This document shows, one piece after another, positions 10,070-18,148 of a stretch of DNA of 64,000 nucleotides. The translations under genes were made by a program, and so were the position numbers. Within the stretch, counting starts at the first letter, position 1. Each line of letters begins with the position of its first letter. The notes under the pieces are model-generated. The model was not told the DNA's origin and did not search any database. It saw only the letters and a program-made list of their open reading frames with translations. This DNA comes from JAUSIF01 sp036556265 (lineage in GTDB: Bacteria; Pseudomonadota; Alphaproteobacteria; Rhizobiales; Xanthobacteraceae): assembly GCA_036556265.1 (NCBI GenBank), contig DATBJU010000091.1:1-64000 (forward strand). Reading direction: 5' to 3'.

Positions 10070-11104
10070 TCAGGCCGCCTTCTTCTTCGGCTGCAACAGC
10101 TTGCGATTGATGAGGGACTCGGCGATCTGGATCGCGTTCAACGCCGCGCCCTTGCGCAGGTTGTCCGACACGCACCAGAAGGCAATACCATGCTTCACCG
10201 TCTTGTCGTCGCGCAACCGCGACACGTAGGTCGCGTCCTCGCCGACGCACTCGAACGGCGTGACGTAGCCACCGGCCTCACGCTTGTCGACGACAAGTAT
10301 GCCCGGCGCCTCGCGCAGGAGGTCGCGCGCCTGATCCGCCGATAGCGGCTTCTCGAATTCGACGTTCACCGCCTCGGAATGGCCGATGAACACCGGCACG
10401 CGCACGCAGGTCGCCACCAAGTTGATCTTCGGATCAAGGATCTTCTTGGTCTCAGCCGACATCTTCCACTCTTCGCGAGTGTAGCCGTCGTCCATGAACA
10501 CATCGATATGCGGGATCAGATTGAACGCGATCCGCTTCGGAAACTTTTCCGCCTCCGGTGTCTCGGCCGAGAAAATCGCCCGCGTCTGCGAGAACAGCTC
10601 GTCCATCGCTTCCTTGCCCGCGCCCGACACGGACTGATAGGTCGCGACCACCACGCGCTTGATTCTGGCGCGGTCATGCAGCGGCTTCAGCGCCACAACG
10701 AGCTGTGCGGTGGAACAATTCGGATTCGCGATGATGTTCTTCTTCTTGAAGCCGTCGACCGCCGCCGCGTTAACCTCGGGGACAACCAGCGGCACATCCG
10801 GGTCGTAGCGCCAAGCCGAGGAGTTATCGATCACCACGCAGCCTTTCGCCGCGATCTTCGGCGACCATTCCTTCGAGACGGCGGAACCCGCGGACATCAG
10901 GCAGATGTCGGTATCGGTGAAATCATGGTGCTCGAGCGCCTTCACCTTCAGCGTTCGTTCACCATAGGAGACTTCAACGCCGACCGACCGGCGCGACGCG
11001 AGCGCGACCACCTCGTCGGCGACGAAGCCCCGCTCGGCGAGAATCTGGAGCATCTCGCGCCCAACGTTGCCGGTCGCGCCGACAACGGCGACCTTGTAAC
11101 CCAT
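10070..11104 (-). CDS. asd: Aspartate-semialdehyde dehydrogenase
   Basis: NADPH-dependent enzyme converting aspartyl-4-phosphate to aspartate semialdehyde, the branch point to lysine/diaminopimelate, threonine and methionine. The 344-residue protein starts MGYKVAVVGATGNVG (nucleotide motif 9-15) and has the catalytic Cys130 in NPNCSTAQ. The later substrate and base segment is RVPVFIGHSEAVN. It ends with a basic KKKAA tail. It stands alone on the minus strand between mch and a divergent hypothetical gene; dapF later in the window belongs to the same lysine/peptidoglycan route. Confidence 0.96.
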   Translation of the reverse strand: MGYKVAVVGATGNVGREMLQILAERGFVADEVVALASRRSVGVEVSYGERTLKVKALEHHDFTDTDICLMSAGSAVSKEWSPKIAAKGCVVIDNSSAWRYDPDVPLVVPEVNAAAVDGFKKKNIIANPNCSTAQLVVALKPLHDRARIKRVVVATYQSVSGAGKEAMDELFSQTRAIFSAETPEAEKFPKRIAFNLIPHIDVFMDDGYTREEWKMSAETKKILDPKINLVATCVRVPVFIGHSEAVNVEFEKPLSADQARDLLREAPGILVVDKREAGGYVTPFECVGEDATYVSRLRDDKTVKHGIAFWCVSDNLRKGAALNAIQIAESLINRKLLQPKKKAA

Positions 11105-11219
11105 CGTTCACTCTCCGCCGAGAATTAGCGGTTTTCCCACTGCCAGAATACCGGAGCGCAGCGGCTTCTACGCGAGAAGAGGGCCAATCGCAACGCCATC
11201 CTGCAGGGAGGGAAAAGGC

Positions 11220-12206
11220 GTGGCCGTCTTCCAGTTCCTCGCGCCTCTCGGGCGCTCGCGCGCCCACGCCTCACGCTCGACGTTCGAAGGCGGGCCTCCT
11301 CGGCCCGGCCGCATCGACGCCATACTGGCTGTCATCGATCACTGGCTCTCGACCACAAATTTCACACTCCAATCTGCCTTCTACTCCACCCGCAATCGGG
11401 CCGCAGGGATTGGCGACCGCGTTCTGGAGATATGGAGCCTTCCCGGCTCCACCCTTCTCACGTACGGCGCCGTAGGCATCATGGCGGCGATTCTCGCGAA
11501 CGATCTGATTAACCGCCCGTCTGCCGCCGTCCCGGCGGTACCCGCCGCCGAGCCGCTCAGGCCGGCGTGGATCGAGATCTCGCGTCCACACGGCGCTTTC
11601 GCGCTCAACTCACCTTCACTGGAAGGGCTCGAAGCCCACTACGTCGTGCGCCGTCATCGCTTCGGCGGCGGTCGCAAGGACGAACTCACCTTCGGTGATC
11701 CATCGGCGCCCCGCCCATATATACGAGTCGAGGTCTATCGGCCTGGCTCCGAAGGAACGGCAGAGCCCGATGCGCTTGAGGCAGTGGTCGCACTCGCCTC
11801 GCGCTCGGCAATCAATGCCGAACTTGAGGAGACCAACCGCAAGCTTCGCACGAAATTCGGCGCGCTGCCGGTCGTGGCGATGACCGTGAAGAACGGAGAT
11901 AGCCTACGTCGCTGTATCGCGACGGCTTACGCTTGGAACGATCCGCGCCTAGGTCTCGTCGCCTGGTGGTGCAACGATGGGCCCGAACTTGTCGCGCATG
12001 GCGAGTTCGCATGCCTACTGGACCGCCTCGCGCTGATGAGCGCCGGTGGCGACGACCGCCTCGCTGAATTCTTCGCGCAGGCGGAACTGCGGCGCGGCTA
12101 TTGCGGTTCCTACGGGTCCATCGTGAGCCCGACGCCCAAGCATCACGACGATTGGATTCACGCAAAGATCGCACCACGATTGCGCGGCCGCTTGTCCGCA
12201 CGCTGA
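11220..12206 (+). CDS. Conserved hypothetical membrane-anchored protein
   Basis: A 328-residue protein of unknown function. The GTG at 11220 is supported by a strong GGGAGGG ribosome-binding site 7 bp upstream. One likely transmembrane segment lies at about 75-93 (LPGSTLLTYGAVGIMAAIL). The remaining 230 or so residues form a soluble domain with conserved-looking Cys and Trp residues (RRCIATAYAW, VAWWCNDG, RRGYCGSYGS), probably exposed to the periplasm. No enzymatic motif is recognised. It is divergent from asd, and its stop lies 5 bp before the end of the convergent cytochrome c gene. Codon usage looks like its neighbours, so it is likely a real core gene. Confidence 0.7.
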   Translation: MAVFQFLAPLGRSRAHASRSTFEGGPPRPGRIDAILAVIDHWLSTTNFTLQSAFYSTRNRAAGIGDRVLEIWSLPGSTLLTYGAVGIMAAILANDLINRPSAAVPAVPAAEPLRPAWIEISRPHGAFALNSPSLEGLEAHYVVRRHRFGGGRKDELTFGDPSAPRPYIRVEVYRPGSEGTAEPDALEAVVALASRSAINAELEETNRKLRTKFGALPVVAMTVKNGDSLRRCIATAYAWNDPRLGLVAWWCNDGPELVAHGEFACLLDRLALMSAGGDDRLAEFFAQAELRRGYCGSYGSIVSPTPKHHDDWIHAKIAPRLRGRLSAR

Positions 12207-12211
12207 GGGGC

Positions 12212-12658
12212 TCAGCGCTTCAGGAACGGATTTTGCCAGCCGCCCGGCGCAGCCGATTCCGGGAAAGCCTTTTCCAGATAGTCGAGGATGGCTTCCCGTT
12301 GCTTGCCCTCCAACTTCGGCATGCCGTGCCGCTCTGTCATGAAGTCTAACGTCCCGTCCCACCGTGCACGGCTCATGCCTTGCTGCGCCACAAGCTTGAA
12401 GTTGTGACAGGCGGTGCAGAAGTAAAACGTGTCTTCCCGTCCCGGAAGATCGGGAAATTCCTCCGGCTCCTCCTCACGCGGCTCGAAGGTCTGTTGCTGC
12501 GCGGAGCCGATCGCAGGCGCGCAAACGACTAGCTCTGCGCCGATCGAAAGAAGAACCAAGAGATGGGCGGCCTTCGCCGCCCATCCGGGAGTGCCTGTCC
12601 GCTTCAAGACTCGGTCAACCGACCAGTACCGCGATGCGATGGAACGGATTTCCCCCAT
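12212..12658 (-). CDS. sorU: Monohaem cytochrome c, probable SorU-like electron acceptor
   Basis: Small exported c-type cytochrome. It has one haem c motif, Cys81-Thr-Ala-Cys84-His85, and a likely axial Met113 in HGMPKL. A hydrophobic signal segment at 31-53 is followed by an acidic linker (FEPREEEPEEFPD). It directly follows the sulfite dehydrogenase gene and overlaps its end by 44 bp with this start, so it is most likely the enzyme's electron acceptor, as SorU is for SorT in Sinorhizobium. The start is uncertain: ATG 12688 is also in frame, and a TTG just after the sorT stop would give a compact signal peptide beginning with a KR pair. Function is inferred from position and the haem motif. 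Confidence 0.75.
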   Translation of the reverse strand: MGEIRSIASRYWSVDRVLKRTGTPGWAAKAAHLLVLLSIGAELVVCAPAIGSAQQQTFEPREEEPEEFPDLPGREDTFYFCTACHNFKLVAQQGMSRARWDGTLDFMTERHGMPKLEGKQREAILDYLEKAFPESAAPGGWQNPFLKR

Positions 12659-13970
12659 AACCGCTCGGATTCCAGTTCGGGGCAACATGTGGCTGCATCG
12701 TGCCCTTGCTGTCGGTTGCCCGCGACCAGATTTCGAAATAGCCGTCCGATGGCAATTTCAAGTTCGCCGTCCACCGCTGCCAGTCGAACTTGTTCTTTGG
12801 CTTTTCCAGTTTCGCCGCTTGCCACGATTGACCATAGTCGAGGGAGATGTCGACGCGTTGCACCGAGAGATCGCCCGCCCAGGACGCGCCCCGCAGCGCC
12901 ACGTCGCGGGTTCCGGCGGCGAGCTTCGTGCCGTTCGCCGGCGCCGTGATGACCGAGCGTACCGGCATCGACTCTAAAATCTTGAAGTTTTTCGGATCGG
13001 CTTTTTCTCCCGGCACCATCGGCTTAATGGTGAGCCGGTAGGACGTGCCGGTCATGCCCGGCCCGTCGTGCTCCTTGTCACGGATCACGATTCGGGTCAG
13101 CCACTTCTGCGATGCCGATCCAGCCCAACCCGGGAAGATGAGGCGCACCGGCCCGCCGTGAATGTTCGGCAGCGGCTTGCCGTTCATCGCCCAGACGATC
13201 ATCGACTCGGGCTCCATCGCCTTCGGCATGCGCACGCCGCGCGAAAGCGGCAGTTTGCTGGCATCGCCTGACAGATGCAGGTCCGCTGCATAGTGTGCCG
13301 TGTAGATGCCGCTGGGCTTTACGCCTGCCGTTTTCAGAACGTCGGCCAGCCGTACCCCGGTCCATTCGGCACAGCCCGCGCCGCCATTCGTCCACTGATT
13401 GCCGCTTGCGCGAGGCGTGAAGAACGACCGGCCGTTGCCGCCACATTCCAGCACCATGCGCAGCGTCTGCGCCTTGTATTTCGACTTGAGCTCGCCAAGC
13501 GAAATCTCAAGGGGCTTGTTGACCTCGCCCTCGATCTTGACGGTCCACTTTTCCGGTTCCTTGGCTTCGTCCGGGATCTGTCCGTTGTTGCGGATGTAAA
13601 ACTTCTCGACCGGCGTCGTGTCGTCGTTCAGCAGGTGCTCCGGTGTTTCGGCGACGAGCGGCTTCTCGCCGATCACAACGAGCCCTTTGTCCTTGCCCGG
13701 GAAATCGAGATGGACAGGGCCTTTGGGCGCGGCCGGCGCCGCAGGCTTGTCCTGCGCGAGTGCGGCCGGGACCAGTCCCGCCGGCATGTTCTGGCTGAAT
13801 GGGATCGCGCCGCCGACCGCCGCCCCGAATGCCGCAAGACCGGCACCGCCGAGAAATCCGCGCCGACTTGGTCCGTCTTTGCGGCCGAAAACAACCGCGT
13901 CCGCCCGCTCGGGGTCGTTGCGGTACAATTCTTCGATTGAACGCTCGATCTTGCCAATTCTGCCCGACAT
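12615..13970 (-). CDS. sorT: Tat-exported molybdenum sulfite dehydrogenase, SorT-like
   Basis: Periplasmic sulfite oxidase-family enzyme, predicted to oxidise toxic sulfite to sulfate. The 451-residue precursor has a twin-arginine signal (Arg36-Arg37 in PSRRGFLGG, hydrophobic core 41-60, cleavage near ALA-QD). The molybdenum-ligating Cys176 is in MVLECGGNGRSFF, and SGNQWTNGGAGCAEWTGV, GGPVRLIFPGW and a C-terminal Ig-like dimerisation domain (about 330-445) follow. There is no haem b5 domain, so electrons must go to a separate cytochrome, encoded next door. The start at 13970 has the ribosome-binding site GGGAGGGAACC. The sigma and anti-sigma genes lie just upstream. A SoxC-type or YedY-type relative is less likely given the neighbour genes. 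Confidence 0.85.
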   Translation of the reverse strand: MSGRIGKIERSIEELYRNDPERADAVVFGRKDGPSRRGFLGGAGLAAFGAAVGGAIPFSQNMPAGLVPAALAQDKPAAPAAPKGPVHLDFPGKDKGLVVIGEKPLVAETPEHLLNDDTTPVEKFYIRNNGQIPDEAKEPEKWTVKIEGEVNKPLEISLGELKSKYKAQTLRMVLECGGNGRSFFTPRASGNQWTNGGAGCAEWTGVRLADVLKTAGVKPSGIYTAHYAADLHLSGDASKLPLSRGVRMPKAMEPESMIVWAMNGKPLPNIHGGPVRLIFPGWAGSASQKWLTRIVIRDKEHDGPGMTGTSYRLTIKPMVPGEKADPKNFKILESMPVRSVITAPANGTKLAAGTRDVALRGASWAGDLSVQRVDISLDYGQSWQAAKLEKPKNKFDWQRWTANLKLPSDGYFEIWSRATDSKGTMQPHVAPNWNPSGYGGNPFHRIAVLVG

Positions 13971-14073
13971 GGTTCCCTCCCGATGCCTCCGCGCCGGATG
14001 GCGCGGCCCCGTCCGGTTGCGCCGTGACAGGGGTCGAAGAGAAGAAACGGGCAAGGCGGAAGATTTATTCCCT

Positions 14074-14805
14074 CTAGGTCACGCAAGGAGCCGTCGAAAT
14101 GCGCGCCTCGATCAATCGCTGATCGATTTCGTCCGGCGCATCGGTTGCGCGAGTCGCGTTTTCGGCAGCTTCCGCAACCTTCTGAAAGCGTTCGGCGGGC
14201 ATCCCATAGGCGACAAGTTCGTAGCGCAGTCCGCCGACCCGCCAGCTCCGCCGTTCGGTGCCGCCTGGCGCATGCTCCGACCGGGAAGCAGTACTTACCC
14301 ACAATTCCAGGCGGCACCCGCGGGGTCCGACATAGGTGGCGACGAGCGATTGCGCGCCCGAGGCGGTCCTCACGACGGTGCGCGCGAGTTGCAGGCCGGC
14401 CGGTGAGAGATCGGGAATCACCGGATCACCTGCGAACGTCGCCGAAACAAGTTGCGCCTGTGGCGCCTCGGTCCACCGGCCATCCGATCCAAACGGCAAC
14501 AGACCGGCGAACAGCGCGGCGGCTGCAAGCACAAAAACCGCCGATGCAGCGGCCCCCACCATCGCCCACCGCCGCCGCACATTCGTCCGTGAAGACTCGA
14601 TCGATGACCCCTCGATCGACGGGACCTCGAAATCCTCGGCAATTTCCGCAACGCCCGCCTTGAGTTTGGTCAGAGTCGCGTACGCGCGCGCAAAATCGCG
14701 GTCGCTCCGCACACGCGCCGCCACAGCCGCGTGTTCGGCCGGACTCAACTCGCCGTCGACCAACGCATTGAGCAGAATTTCGTCTGATTTAATGTCAGTT
14801 GCCAT
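14074..14805 (-). CDS. Membrane anti-sigma factor
   Basis: A 243-residue predicted anti-sigma factor. Its N-terminal cytoplasmic part (ILLNALVDGELSPAEHAAV) matches the helical anti-sigma domain that holds ECF sigma factors, but it lacks the HxxxCxxC zinc motif. One transmembrane helix lies at about 81-104, followed by a periplasmic sensor domain of about 135 residues. It overlaps the sigma gene by 11 bp and precedes sorT by 103 bp. By analogy with Sinorhizobium, the periplasmic domain would respond to sulfite or a related compound and release the sigma factor; this is inferred from context. Only two Cys lie in the periplasmic part, including one near the C-terminus (APCVT). Confidence 0.8.
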   Translation of the reverse strand: MATDIKSDEILLNALVDGELSPAEHAAVAARVRSDRDFARAYATLTKLKAGVAEIAEDFEVPSIEGSSIESSRTNVRRRWAMVGAAASAVFVLAAAALFAGLLPFGSDGRWTEAPQAQLVSATFAGDPVIPDLSPAGLQLARTVVRTASGAQSLVATYVGPRGCRLELWVSTASRSEHAPGGTERRSWRVGGLRYELVAYGMPAERFQKVAEAAENATRATDAPDEIDQRLIEARISTAPCVT

Positions 14806-15322
14806 GGCTTGATTTCAGGGGGCGGAGGCTGCTCGATTCGATGATCTGTAGCAATGCGGATCGCGCCCGTGCGATGCGACTCATAACGGTACCGACGGGA
14901 ATGCCCAATAGGCTTGCCGTCTCGGCGTAGCTGAAGCCGGCAATGTCGATCAGCCCAATGATCTCGCGGTGCGCCGGGGCGATGGCGGCCAGCCCCTGTT
15001 CCACCGTGATCTTCGCGATACAGGCGTCGTCAAAGCGCCAAACATCGAGTGGCGTGGACGGCAATTCACACTTCCGCGGCGACCGTGCTCGAAGCTCATC
15101 GAGCGCGGCGTTGCGCACAATGCGAAAGACCCAGGCGCGATAGGCCGGAGCGTCGGTAGGTACGTTGCGTGCGGCAAGTGCCCGCGCCGCCGCCTCCTGC
15201 ACCAGATCGCGCGCATCATCGGCATTGCCCATCATGGTCCGGGCGAACGCCGCCAAACGAGGCAGTAGAGTCGGCAGATCCTTGTGTGACTTGCGGGACA
15301 CGGCTCCCCTCGATTCGGTCAC
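14795..15322 (-). CDS. ECF-family RNA polymerase sigma factor
   Basis: A 175-residue extracytoplasmic-function sigma factor. Region 2 includes GNADDARDLVQEAAARALA and the -10-binding stretch PAYRAWVFRIVRNAALDELR; region 4 carries the helix-turn-helix FSYAETASLLGIPVGTVMSRIARARSAL. Between them is a short linker, as in the family. It is the first gene of a minus-strand set sigma, anti-sigma, sorT, sorU, so it most likely drives its own operon in response to sulfur stress. It is not EcfG: there is no PhyR/NepR neighbour, and its partner is a transmembrane anti-sigma factor. The resemblance to the Sinorhizobium sulfite-responsive ECF system is from memory and gene order. Confidence 0.88.
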   Translation of the reverse strand: MTESRGAVSRKSHKDLPTLLPRLAAFARTMMGNADDARDLVQEAAARALAARNVPTDAPAYRAWVFRIVRNAALDELRARSPRKCELPSTPLDVWRFDDACIAKITVEQGLAAIAPAHREIIGLIDIAGFSYAETASLLGIPVGTVMSRIARARSALLQIIESSSLRPLKSSHGN

Positions 15323-15408
15323 CCGGCGCGCGTAGGTTATTAACTATCCGGCACACCGCGGTTGCTGACAATAGGATGCCTTGTTCGATGGGCAGCGTCG
15401 CTTTCCCC

Positions 15409-15434
15409 GGAACCGAATCCCGAATAAGATTGTT
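15409..15434 (+). promoter_or_regulatory. Possible EcfG-type stress promoter (imperfect)
   Basis: GGAAC at 15409-15413 followed 17 bp later by TGTT at 15431-15434, against the alphaproteobacterial EcfG consensus GGAAC-N16/17-CGTT (one mismatch in the -10). A start point around 15441 would leave about 14 nt before the ATG at 15455, enough for the GAGG ribosome-binding site. Tentative. Confidence 0.35.
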
Positions 15435-15454
15435 CAACAGCATTCGAGGTCATC

Positions 15455-15727
15455 ATGCTCTTTCGGCTGGTCAGTTTCGGCGCCCTTGTTGCGGGTCTTC
15501 TCATGATCAGTTTCCCCGCGGACGCTCAAGATCGTCCGCGCACCCGCATAACCATTCAGAAGCGCAGCTACCTCGATGCCGGCACCGTCGTGAAGCCGGG
15601 AACGATGCACTACCACGACTATATTTTCGCCGGCCAGCAATCGCGCCTGCCCATCTACGGGCCATATGCGGACGGTGACATCCAGGGCACGCGCTGGCCG
15701 CTGCTGCGGATGTTCGAAGGCTATTAG
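15455..15727 (+). CDS. Small secreted protein of unknown function
   Basis: A 90-residue protein with a clear Sec signal peptide (residues 1-24, hydrophobic core LVSFGALVAGLLMISF, likely cleavage after ADA). The mature part, about 66 residues, is basic in its first third (RPRTRITIQKRSYLDAG) and carries YHDYIF and LPIYGPYADGDIQGTRWPLL. I do not recognise a domain, though similar short proteins occur across Hyphomicrobiales. A GAGG sequence lies 7 bp before the ATG. The stop overlaps the leuB stop on the opposite strand by 3 bp. A possible EcfG promoter lies upstream. Confidence 0.7.
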   Translation: MLFRLVSFGALVAGLLMISFPADAQDRPRTRITIQKRSYLDAGTVVKPGTMHYHDYIFAGQQSRLPIYGPYADGDIQGTRWPLLRMFEGY

Positions 15728-16836
15728 GCCGCGAGACCGTCAAGCTCAGCGACGATCGCCTCGCCCATTTCGCTCGTCCCAACTGTTTTCGCGCCCTCGC
15801 TCGCGAGGTCGGCGGTGCGCAAGCCCTTTTCCAGCACACCGGCAATTGCCTGCTCGATCATGTCGGCGGCCTCGGTGAGCCCGAAGCTGTAGCGCAACGC
15901 CATGCCGAGCGAGCCGATCATCGCGATCGGATTGGCGATCCCTTTACCCGCGATATCGGGCGCCGAGCCGTGCACCGGTTCATAGAGCGCACGACGCTTC
16001 TTCGTCTTCGCGTCGACCTCGCCTAGTGAAGCCGACGGCAGCATGCCGAGCGAACCGGTCAGCATCGCGGCCACGTCCGAGAGCATGTCGCCGAACAAAT
16101 TGTCGGTGACGATCACATCGAACTGTTTCGGATTGCGCACGAGCTGCATGCCGCCGGCATCGGCGAGCTGATGCTCGAGCTGCACGTCCTTGTACTCGCG
16201 CTCATGCACCTGTCCGACTACCTCGTGCCACAGCACGCCGGTCTTCATCACGTTTCTCTTTTCCATCGAAGTGACCTTGTTCCGCCGCTTTCTCGCGAGC
16301 TCGAAGGCCACGCGTGCAATCCGCTCAATCTCGTGGGTGTCGTAAACTTGGGTGTCGATCGCGCGCTTCTGTCCGTTGCCGAGATCGGTGATCGTTTTCG
16401 GCTCACCGAAATAGACCCCGCCCGTGAGCTCACGGATGATCATGATGTCGAGCCCGTCGACGAGCTCGCGCTTCAGGCTCGATGCGTCGGCGAGCGCCGG
16501 ATAGCAGATCGCGGGCCGCAGGTTGGCGAACAACGCGAGATCCTTGCGCAGCCGCAGCAGTCCGGCCTCGGGCCGCACGTCATAGGGCACCTTATCCCAC
16601 TTCGGGCCGCCGACTGCGCCGAATAGCACCGCGTCCGCTGCAAGCGCCTTGTCCATCGCGGCTTCGGAGATCGCTTTGCCGTGCGCCTCGTAGGCGCAAC
16701 CGCCGACTAAATCTTCTTCGATCGTGAATTTCGCCACACCGTTCTTCTCAAGCCAGGCGATCACGCCCTTCGCTTGCGCCATTACCTCCGGCCCGATGCC
16801 GTCTCCCGGCAACAGCAGCAGCCTGTAAGTGGCCAT
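15724..16836 (-). CDS. leuB: 3-isopropylmalate dehydrogenase
   Basis: NAD-dependent oxidative decarboxylase in leucine synthesis, converting 3-isopropylmalate to 2-oxoisocaproate. The 370-residue protein begins with the family hallmark LLLLPGDGIGPEV (6-18). It has the substrate-binding ELTGGVYFGEP loop and the metal/NAD signature VTDNLFGDMLSDVAAMLTGS. It follows leuD by 3 bp on the minus strand and is convergent with a small secreted-protein gene whose stop codon it overlaps. Confidence 0.97.
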   Translation of the reverse strand: MATYRLLLLPGDGIGPEVMAQAKGVIAWLEKNGVAKFTIEEDLVGGCAYEAHGKAISEAAMDKALAADAVLFGAVGGPKWDKVPYDVRPEAGLLRLRKDLALFANLRPAICYPALADASSLKRELVDGLDIMIIRELTGGVYFGEPKTITDLGNGQKRAIDTQVYDTHEIERIARVAFELARKRRNKVTSMEKRNVMKTGVLWHEVVGQVHEREYKDVQLEHQLADAGGMQLVRNPKQFDVIVTDNLFGDMLSDVAAMLTGSLGMLPSASLGEVDAKTKKRRALYEPVHGSAPDIAGKGIANPIAMIGSLGMALRYSFGLTEAADMIEQAIAGVLEKGLRTADLASEGAKTVGTSEMGEAIVAELDGLAA

Positions 16837-16839
16837 GGC

Positions 16840-17445
16840 TTACAGCCAAGGGCGCACTTGCGCCGCCTCCCGTTCGAAGCTGTCGATCTTCGCGCCCTTC
16901 TCCATCGTGAGCCCGATGTCGTCGAGCCCATTGAGCAGGCAGTGCTTGCGGAACGGATCGATGTCGAACCGGTTCATGCCGCCGTCGGGCCCACGAATTT
17001 CCTGTTTCTCAAGGTCGATCGTGAGCGTCGCATTCGCGCCGCGTTCGGCGTCGTCGAACAGCTTCGCCAAGTCCTCCGGACTAACCTTCACCGGTAAAAT
17101 GCCGTTCTTGAAGCAGTTGTTGTAGAAGATGTCCGCGAACGAAGTGGAAATCACGCAGCGAATGCCGAAGTCGAGCAAGGCCCACGGTGCATGCTCGCGC
17201 GAGGAGCCGCACCCGAAATTGTCGCCGGCGACCAGAATCTTCGCCTGCCGGTACGCGGGCTTGTTCAGGACGAAATCGGGGTTCTCCTTGCCGTCGTCCC
17301 GGTAGCGCATCTCGGAAAACAAACCCTTGCCGAGACCGGTGCGCTTGATCGTCTTCAAATACTGCTTCGGGATGATCATGTCGGTGTCGACATTGATCAT
17401 CTTCAGCGGCGCCGCGACGCCGGTAAGCGTCGTGAACTTTTCCAT
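16840..17445 (-). CDS. leuD: 3-isopropylmalate dehydratase small subunit
   Basis: Small (swivel) subunit of isopropylmalate isomerase, working with LeuC. The 201-residue protein matches family length and has INVDTDMIIPKQYLKT and GDNFGCGSSREHAPWAL, the aconitase-swivel signature. The ATG at 17445 was preferred, with an AAGGA 11 bp upstream; an in-frame ATG 12 bp further up (MSSHMEKF) is also possible. leuC lies about 1.8 kb upstream on the same strand, separated by two unrelated minus-strand genes and one plus-strand gene. Confidence 0.95.
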   Translation of the reverse strand: MEKFTTLTGVAAPLKMINVDTDMIIPKQYLKTIKRTGLGKGLFSEMRYRDDGKENPDFVLNKPAYRQAKILVAGDNFGCGSSREHAPWALLDFGIRCVISTSFADIFYNNCFKNGILPVKVSPEDLAKLFDDAERGANATLTIDLEKQEIRGPDGGMNRFDIDPFRKHCLLNGLDDIGLTMEKGAKIDSFEREAAQVRPWL

Positions 17446-17579
17446 GTGCGAACTCATCCTTGCCGGTGCTTGTTCTAGCGACCAAGAGGACAGAATCAAA
17501 GCCCTCGGAAGCGCCCGTACAGGCGCTCCGAGAGCTCGCAGTTCGTCCGTTCGTGGGCGCCGCGCGCCCGACGGCGATC

Positions 17580-18074
17580 CTAGCGCTTGCGGCGCGCCGG
17601 CGCCTCCGCTCCACCACTGGTCGCGCGGAAATATGGCTGGTTTCTGAGCTTCAGGAGCAGCACCGGCCACAGGATAATCGCCGCGCCGATCACGACCGAC
17701 CAGATGATCGTGTTCTGCGGCAGGCTGCTGCTCGCATAGGCGTAATAGCCGACCGGGTAGAACAGGACGATGCCCGTGATGATGCCCGGCGAGAATTTGC
17801 CGCCCGAGATGATCATCGGCAGCAGATGGAAGAAGGTGACGTTGATCACCAGGAACGCCGCATAGGCGAGCGCGAGCATCGGCAATGCAGGCGCTAGCAT
17901 CGCGGCGATCGCGCCGAGGATCAACAGCACGACCTCGATAGTCGTATAGGCATCCCATTCCATCGGAAGGTTCATCGTCTTCCGCGCCCATCCGTGCCAG
18001 CCGAGGATATGTTCCTCGAGGATGTGCAACGCGTACGCACCAACCGCGAGCCAAGCTAGAACGGTGAGTGACAT
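17580..18074 (-). CDS. HXXEE-domain integral membrane protein
   Basis: A 164-residue polytopic membrane protein with about five hydrophobic helices. The first helix ends with His17-Ile-Leu-Glu20-Glu21, the HXXEE motif that names the family; a second His-rich cluster (EEHILGWHGW) follows directly, and the C-terminus is basic (ARRKR). The biochemical role of HXXEE proteins is not established, although the conserved His and Glu suggest metal or cofactor binding in the membrane. It lies between the metallopeptidase gene and leuD, all on the minus strand. Confidence 0.75.
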   Translation of the reverse strand: MSLTVLAWLAVGAYALHILEEHILGWHGWARKTMNLPMEWDAYTTIEVVLLILGAIAAMLAPALPMLALAYAAFLVINVTFFHLLPMIISGGKFSPGIITGIVLFYPVGYYAYASSSLPQNTIIWSVVIGAAIILWPVLLLKLRNQPYFRATSGGAEAPARRKR

Positions 18075-18148
18075 GGCGTTCCCCCAAATGTCAGTCCGAA
18101 CGCACAGAATCAGACGCGCGGGAAGCTATCACGCCCGATTCGGTGGTA

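Noticed and set aside
16840..18087. Long frame suggesting a fusion of an upstream region with LeuD
   Set aside because: The extra N-terminal part is the HXXEE gene read in a wrong frame; LeuD starts at 17445 at family length.
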